Of a DNA stretch of 9,241 nt, positions 5,884 through 9,241 are shown one piece after another. The stretch's first letter is position 1; the number at the start of each line of letters is the position of its first letter. Location of the stretch: NCBI GenBank assembly GCA_023300065.1, contig JALZWJ010000133.1:1-9241 (forward strand), in the 5' to 3' direction. Under the pieces are notes generated by a model. It was not told where the DNA came from. It did not search any database and saw only the letters and a list, made by a program, of their open reading frames with translations. The translations under genes were made by a program, and so were the position numbers. Source of the stretch: Akkermansiaceae bacterium. Its GTDB lineage: Bacteria > Verrucomicrobiota > Verrucomicrobiia > Verrucomicrobiales > Akkermansiaceae.

Positions 5884-6165
5884 ATGCCTACAAAAACGAT
5901 CTCAATCGAACTCGATGCCTACGAGAAGTTGGCTGCTGCAAAAAAGGGCCCACGCGACTCCTTCTCGAAGGTCATTCGTCGTACCCATTTTGAAAATCCG
6001 GCTCCAACCGGAGCTGATTTATTGGAACATTTGGACAAGCTTTTTGCCCACCTCCCCGATGACGGTGTTTCCCTCGCAGATGCTTTGGCCGAGCTTCCGG
6101 AAGATCCCCCCATAGCGACAAGCCCGTGGGATGAAGTCGAACTGGAGGCAGGAGAAAAGCGATGA
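5884..6165 (+). CDS. vapB: VapB-type antitoxin
   Basis: The 93-aa protein begins MPTKTISIELDAYEKLAAAK and continues with GPRDSFSKVIRR. This is the pattern of the VapB antitoxin family (PF02697), with a short beta strand then helices for dimerisation and DNA binding. The second half is acidic (DPPIATSPWDEVELEAGEK) and probably wraps the toxin active site. An in-frame ATG at 5869 would add five residues (MHGLC), but it lies within the operator. The ATG at 5884 matches the family N terminus and coincides with the predicted transcription start, so a leaderless mRNA is likely. The stop overlaps the vapC start by four bases (ATGA), indicating translational coupling. A broken relative of its 5' end lies at 3411-3468. 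Confidence 0.85.
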   Translation: MPTKTISIELDAYEKLAAAKKGPRDSFSKVIRRTHFENPAPTGADLLEHLDKLFAHLPDDGVSLADALAELPEDPPIATSPWDEVELEAGEKR

Positions 6166-6548
6166 TCCTCGATAGTAATTTCCTGATCCATCTCGAACGC
6201 GAACGGCGTCGCCAAGAACAAGGATCAGCTAGTCAGTTCCTTCTCTCCAATGCAGGTTCCGCTTTGGCAATCACTCCGACCATCGCCGGAGAAATCGCCT
6301 GTGGAAATAGCATGAGCGACCGCAAATCCTGGCAGAAATACATTGGCTTTTTTACCTGCCTTGAAATCACCCGCGAGGTGAGCTGGCACTATGGCGAGGT
6401 GTTTCGCCATCTGAAAAAGAGCGGCCAAATGATTGGCCAAAATGACCTTTGGATTGCCGCTACCGCATTAGCCCACCGCCGCCCCGTTGTGACCCGTAAT
6501 ATCTCGGAGTTCGCTCGCGTGCCTGATTTGGAAGTGCGGGAGTTTTGA
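6162..6548 (+). CDS. vapC: VapC-type PIN-domain toxin ribonuclease
   Basis: The 128-aa protein is a PIN-domain endoribonuclease; VapC toxins cut tRNA or rRNA when their antitoxin is lost. The acidic metal-binding residues are visible: Asp4 in MILDSNFLIH, Glu44 in AGEIACG, and Asp95 in QNDLWIAATAL. Asn113 in VTRNISEFARVPDL is at the fourth position, where either Asp or Asn occurs in the family. Length is normal (about 125-140 aa) and the frame is intact, so the toxin is probably active. It overlaps vapB by four bases. The RNA target cannot be told from sequence. Its transcript converges on the pnp terminator, whose stem also reads on the plus strand with a T-run a few bases further on and may end vapC transcription. 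Confidence 0.9.
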   Translation: MILDSNFLIHLERERRRQEQGSASQFLLSNAGSALAITPTIAGEIACGNSMSDRKSWQKYIGFFTCLEITREVSWHYGEVFRHLKKSGQMIGQNDLWIAATALAHRRPVVTRNISEFARVPDLEVREF

Positions 6549-6598
6549 ACTCGTGAGCGAGGTTGAGAAGCGGCGAGGGCGCCACGACTCCTTTGCAC

Positions 6599-6638
6599 AA
6601 AAAAAGCGCGTCCGACTCGTGAGAGCCGGGCGCGCTTT
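6599..6638 (-). terminator. Rho-independent terminator of pnp
   Basis: On the minus strand AAAGCGCG pairs with CGCGCTTT. A C-A mismatch, then seven further pairs and a TCAC loop complete the hairpin, which is followed by a run of seven T. It begins 25 bases after the pnp stop. On the plus strand the same stem is followed by TTTTTT after four bases, so it may act in both directions. Confidence 0.85.
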
Positions 6639-6841
6639 GTGATTTTTTCGAAGTCAGTGAGACTTAGCCGAAGGTGACGACTTCTTCCTCGGAAGGAGGA
6701 GTGTCGTTGTCACCGGAAGGTGCGGGTGCTGCTGCTGGTGCGTCGCCACCGCCTTCGCGGAGGGCTGCACGGCGGGACATTTTCACGCGGCCTTTGTCGT
6801 CGATTCCGACGCACTTGGCGGAGATGATGTCACCCTTCTTA
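6599..6841 (-). repeat. Right copy of the pnp-tail direct repeat (parent copy)
   Basis: This is the functional copy, made of the terminator and the 3' end of the intact pnp gene. It is the source of the degenerate copy at 5596-5837. The part matching the S1 fragment at 4263-4321 lies just beyond, at 6869-6926. Confidence 0.88.
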
Positions 6842-8853
6842 CAGATGTCTTCCACCTGGTTGACGCGGCCTTCATCAAGCTCGGAGATGTGAACGAGTCC
6901 GTCCTTACCTGGGAGCACTTCCATGAATGCACCGAAGGTGGTGACGTTCATGACTTTGCCGGTGTAGGTCTTTCCGATCTCAACTTCTGCGAACATCATG
7001 TCGATCATGTTCTTGGCAGCTTCGAGGCCTTCCTGCTTAGAGGCGTAGATGTGAACGGTGCCATCGTCTTCGATGTTCAGTTCAGCACCAGACTCAGCCT
7101 GGATGGCTTTGATGTTCTTTCCGCCAGGTCCGATGAGCTCGCCGATGCGATCTTGTGGGATGGTGACGGTCTCGATGCGAGGGGCGTGTGGTGAGAGTTC
7201 ACCAGGTCCGGTGATGGACTCAGCCATTTTGTCGAGGACTTTGCCGCGGCCTTCGATCGCGAGGTCGATGCCTTCCTCCAAGATGGAGAGAGGGATGCCG
7301 GGGAGCTTGAGGTCAAGCTGGTAACCGGTGACACCTTCGCTGGTTCCACAGAGTTTGAAGTCCATGTCGCCGTAGAAGTCCTCAGAACCGATGATGTCGA
7401 GAATGACAACGTGCTTCGTCATGTTTCCATCAGCATCCTGCTCAGTGACGAGACCGGATGAGATCCCCGCAACAGGGCGGATCATAGGGACACCAGCGTC
7501 AAGAAGAGCCATGGTGCCTGCGCAAACAGTCGCCATTGAAGTCGAGCCATTGGACTCCATGACCTCCGAAGAGATACGCATGGAGTATGGGAAGACATCA
7601 GTGTCAGGAAGCATGGGAGCGATGGAACGCTCAGCAAGTGCTCCGTGACCGATCTCACGGCGATTCATGCCGCCGAAGCGACCTGTCTCACCCACCGAGA
7701 ACGGTGGGAAGTTGTAGTGGAGGAAGAAGTTCTTGGAGTCTTCACCACCTGCGTAGTTGTCGACGTAGAGCTTCTCATCGGCGGGTGCGAGTGTGCAAAT
7801 TCCGAGGGCTTGAGTCTCACCACGTGAGAAGATGGCGGAACCGTGAACGCGTGGAAGCGTGCCGATTTCACCGTAAAGCTCACGGAGGTCGCGGAGGCCA
7901 CGGCCGTCTGCACGAACGCCTTTTTCCATGATGGAAAGGCGGAAGGCTTTCTTCTGGATGTATTCGAAGACCTGCTCGATTTCGAACTCAGTGGTCTGTG
8001 GGAATTTCTCCTTAATGGCAGTTTCAACTTCGTCGCGAAGGGCGCCGACTTTTTTGCCACGCTCGACTTTCGAAGCGGCGTAGATCGCGTCCTCGATCCG
8101 GTCACCGGCGACGGCGTATCCGATTTCAAGGAGGTCCTCTTTAGCAACCGTGACCACGTAGTCACGCTTCGGCTTGCCAGCGAGTTTGACGAGCTCTTCC
8201 TGAGCTTCGACAACCTTAGCAACGGCTGCTTGAGCGAAGTGGAGGGACTTTTTGAACTCAACGTCAGGGATCTCGTTGGCAGCGCCTTCGATCATGATGA
8301 CGTCGGTCTTGTTACCCACGTAGATGAGGTCGAGGTCAGAGTCTTCACGCTGCTCGAAGGTTGGGTTGATGAGGAACTCACCGTCCACACGGCCAACACG
8401 CACCGCACCGATAGGACCGGCGAATGGGATGTCGGAGATGGCGAGAGCGGCAGAAGCACCGTTCATCGCGAGGATGTCGGCGTCGTTCACCTGGTCAGCA
8501 CTCAGGAGGAGAGCGATGATCTGGGTGTCATAAAGGTAACCCTTTGGGAAAAGCGGACGCAGTGGGCGATCCGTCATGCGGCAGGTGAGAATCTCTTTCT
8601 CGGTAGGACGACCTTCACGCTTGAAGTATCCACCGGGGAATGTTCCAGCGGCAGATGCGCGCTCCTTGTATTCAACCGAAAGGGGGAACCAGGTCTGGCC
8701 CTCGCGGATTTTGGTTTGTGAAACAGCGGAAACCATGACGATGGTTTCACCCATCTGAACGGTGACTGCTCCGTCGGCCAATTTGGCCAATTTGCCGGTC
8801 TCGATGACCATTGGGCTAGGCCCAACATTGGCGCTTACTTTTTGTATACTCAT
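6664..8853 (-). CDS. pnp: Polynucleotide phosphorylase
   Basis: The 729-aa PNPase degrades RNA 3' to 5' by phosphorolysis and is a core part of bacterial RNA decay. Two RNase PH-like domains are separated by a helical linker. The second carries FSRGETQAL (342-350), NGSTSMATVCAGT (435-447) and the catalytic aspartates in SEDFYGDMDFK (Asp492 and Asp498, equivalent to E. coli Asp486 and Asp492). The KH domain has GPGG at 575-578 in RIGELIGPGGKNIKAI. The S1 domain spans about 627-695 with FGAFMEVLPGKDGLVHISEL. An Ala/Pro-rich acidic tail ends EEEVVTFG. Length is usual for the family and no motif is damaged. The ATG at 8853 lacks a strong Shine-Dalgarno. It follows rpsO on the same strand, the classic rpsO-pnp order. 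Copies of its 3' part lie at 4263-4321 and 5596-5837. Confidence 0.97.
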   Translation of the reverse strand: MSIQKVSANVGPSPMVIETGKLAKLADGAVTVQMGETIVMVSAVSQTKIREGQTWFPLSVEYKERASAAGTFPGGYFKREGRPTEKEILTCRMTDRPLRPLFPKGYLYDTQIIALLLSADQVNDADILAMNGASAALAISDIPFAGPIGAVRVGRVDGEFLINPTFEQREDSDLDLIYVGNKTDVIMIEGAANEIPDVEFKKSLHFAQAAVAKVVEAQEELVKLAGKPKRDYVVTVAKEDLLEIGYAVAGDRIEDAIYAASKVERGKKVGALRDEVETAIKEKFPQTTEFEIEQVFEYIQKKAFRLSIMEKGVRADGRGLRDLRELYGEIGTLPRVHGSAIFSRGETQALGICTLAPADEKLYVDNYAGGEDSKNFFLHYNFPPFSVGETGRFGGMNRREIGHGALAERSIAPMLPDTDVFPYSMRISSEVMESNGSTSMATVCAGTMALLDAGVPMIRPVAGISSGLVTEQDADGNMTKHVVILDIIGSEDFYGDMDFKLCGTSEGVTGYQLDLKLPGIPLSILEEGIDLAIEGRGKVLDKMAESITGPGELSPHAPRIETVTIPQDRIGELIGPGGKNIKAIQAESGAELNIEDDGTVHIYASKQEGLEAAKNMIDMMFAEVEIGKTYTGKVMNVTTFGAFMEVLPGKDGLVHISELDEGRVNQVEDICKKGDIISAKCVGIDDKGRVKMSRRAALREGGGDAPAAAPAPSGDNDTPPSEEEVVTFG

Positions 8854-8877
8854 TATCTTTTATTGGTAGATCGCACT

Positions 8878-8890
8878 CGGGACCCTCCCG
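8878..8890 (-). other. Short hairpin in the pnp leader
   Basis: CGGGA and TCCCG form a 5-bp stem with a 3-base loop, 25 bases upstream of the pnp start; an A/T-rich stretch lies further upstream. In enterobacteria the pnp leader folds into a hairpin used in autoregulation by RNase III and PNPase. Whether this small hairpin has such a role is not known. No other feature is seen in the pnp-rpsO gap apart from the terminator. Confidence 0.3.
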
Positions 8891-8997
8891 GACGATTTTT
8901 TTTGTTTTTAAACGGATTGGTTTTCCCGGTCTTAGGTTTGGGTGGGAATCCCGCTCCGCTGAAGGTGCAGCTATCAAAGCGCTACGCCTTACAAAGC

Positions 8998-9030
8998 AAA
9001 AGGGCCACAGTGAGAATCACCGTGGCCATT
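8998..9030 (-). terminator. Hairpin terminator after rpsO
   Basis: GGCCACAGTGA (9003-9013) and TCACCGTGGCC (9017-9027) form an 11-bp stem with one G-U pair (on the minus-strand RNA) and a 3-base loop. On the minus strand it is followed by CTTTTGCTTTG, an interrupted T-tract. The weak tract leaves room for partial read-through into pnp. Confidence 0.75.
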
Positions 9031-9043
9031 TTACAAATTTGTT

Positions 9044-9241
9044 TTACTTACGCAGGTCGAGCGCTTTCAGGACCGCCTTGTAACGATCTTCCGAACGTGT
9101 CTTAAGGTAGTCGAGGAGCTTTCTGCGGCGCGCTACTAACTGGAGCAGTCCGCGGCGTGAAGCGAAGTCTTTTTTGTGCTCCTTCATGTGCTCCGTGAGA
9201 TGCTTGATCCGCTGGGTCATGAGGGCTACTTGGAAGTCTGC
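9044..9241 (-). CDS. rpsO: Ribosomal protein S15, C-terminal part
   Basis: The 65 residues present begin [20 protein letters not shown] and contain [19 protein letters not shown], then [18 protein letters not shown], ending LDLRK. This is the S15 family. S15 binds 16S rRNA early in assembly of the 30S central domain; the His and Asp/Ser residues around [10 protein letters not shown] belong to the rRNA-binding surface. The N-terminal part, about 24 residues judging by the usual length of 89, lies beyond the right edge. It is followed by a hairpin terminator and then pnp on the same strand. Confidence 0.95.
   Translation of the reverse strand, partial: ADFQVALMTQRIKHLTEHMKEHKKDFASRRGLLQLVARRRKLLDYLKTRSEDRYKAVLKALDLRK

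Noticed and set aside
3292..6598. Transposon or insertion sequence carrying the accessory genes
   Set aside because: No transposase, integrase or paired terminal inverted repeats were found; the long palindrome at 5512 is a single local site.
6599..6638. CRISPR or other repeat array
   Set aside because: The repeated hairpin occurs only twice, within the long pnp-tail duplication; there is no regular repeat-spacer pattern.
7843..8721. 292-aa open frame on the plus strand inside pnp
   Set aside because: It is fully antisense to the conserved RNase PH domains of pnp and has no recognisable motif or ribosome binding site.

Overview
The window looks like a bacterial chromosome from the Verrucomicrobiota. 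This is an inference from the style of the PNPase and S15 proteins and the class III fructose-1,6-bisphosphatase; no rRNA or other firm marker is present. Core genes lie at both ends, with an accessory patch of about 3.2 kb between them.

Left core (1-3291): a possible gene start leaving the left edge on the minus strand, then a 646-aa class III fructose-1,6-bisphosphatase on the plus strand. It converges, with a gap of only 29 bp, on a 393-aa IscS/NifS-type cysteine desulfurase on the minus strand. Right core (6599-9241): polynucleotide phosphorylase (pnp) and the C-terminal part of ribosomal protein S15 (rpsO). Both are on the minus strand in the classic rpsO-pnp order, and each is followed by a hairpin terminator.

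Accessory patch (3292-6598): three toxin-antitoxin-like or defence-like modules: (a) a 75-aa protein of unknown function overlapping a MNT/AbiEii-like nucleotidyltransferase, (b) a lone AAA+ ATPase with a C-terminal DUF4143/PD-(D/E)xK-like domain, whose start codon sits inside a 46-bp near-perfect palindrome, and (c) a vapBC pair with a palindromic operator and an apparently leaderless start. These modules are separated by broken copies of the end of pnp. A copy of the last 58 codons plus the terminator, about 90% identical, lies just upstream of vapB, and a second fragment of about 58 bp from the S1 domain lies left of the ATPase. A decayed vapB promoter and 5' end, with a 31-bp deletion between GCCTAC repeats, sits at the 3' end of the nucleotidyltransferase gene and supplies its last codons and stop.

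The simplest reading is that the 3' flank of pnp has repeatedly gained small modules, each gain leaving a duplicated pnp tail behind, followed by decay of the older copies. No integrase or transposase is visible, so the mechanism is open. The intact pnp is full length with its catalytic and RNA-binding motifs, so the core gene was not broken in the process.
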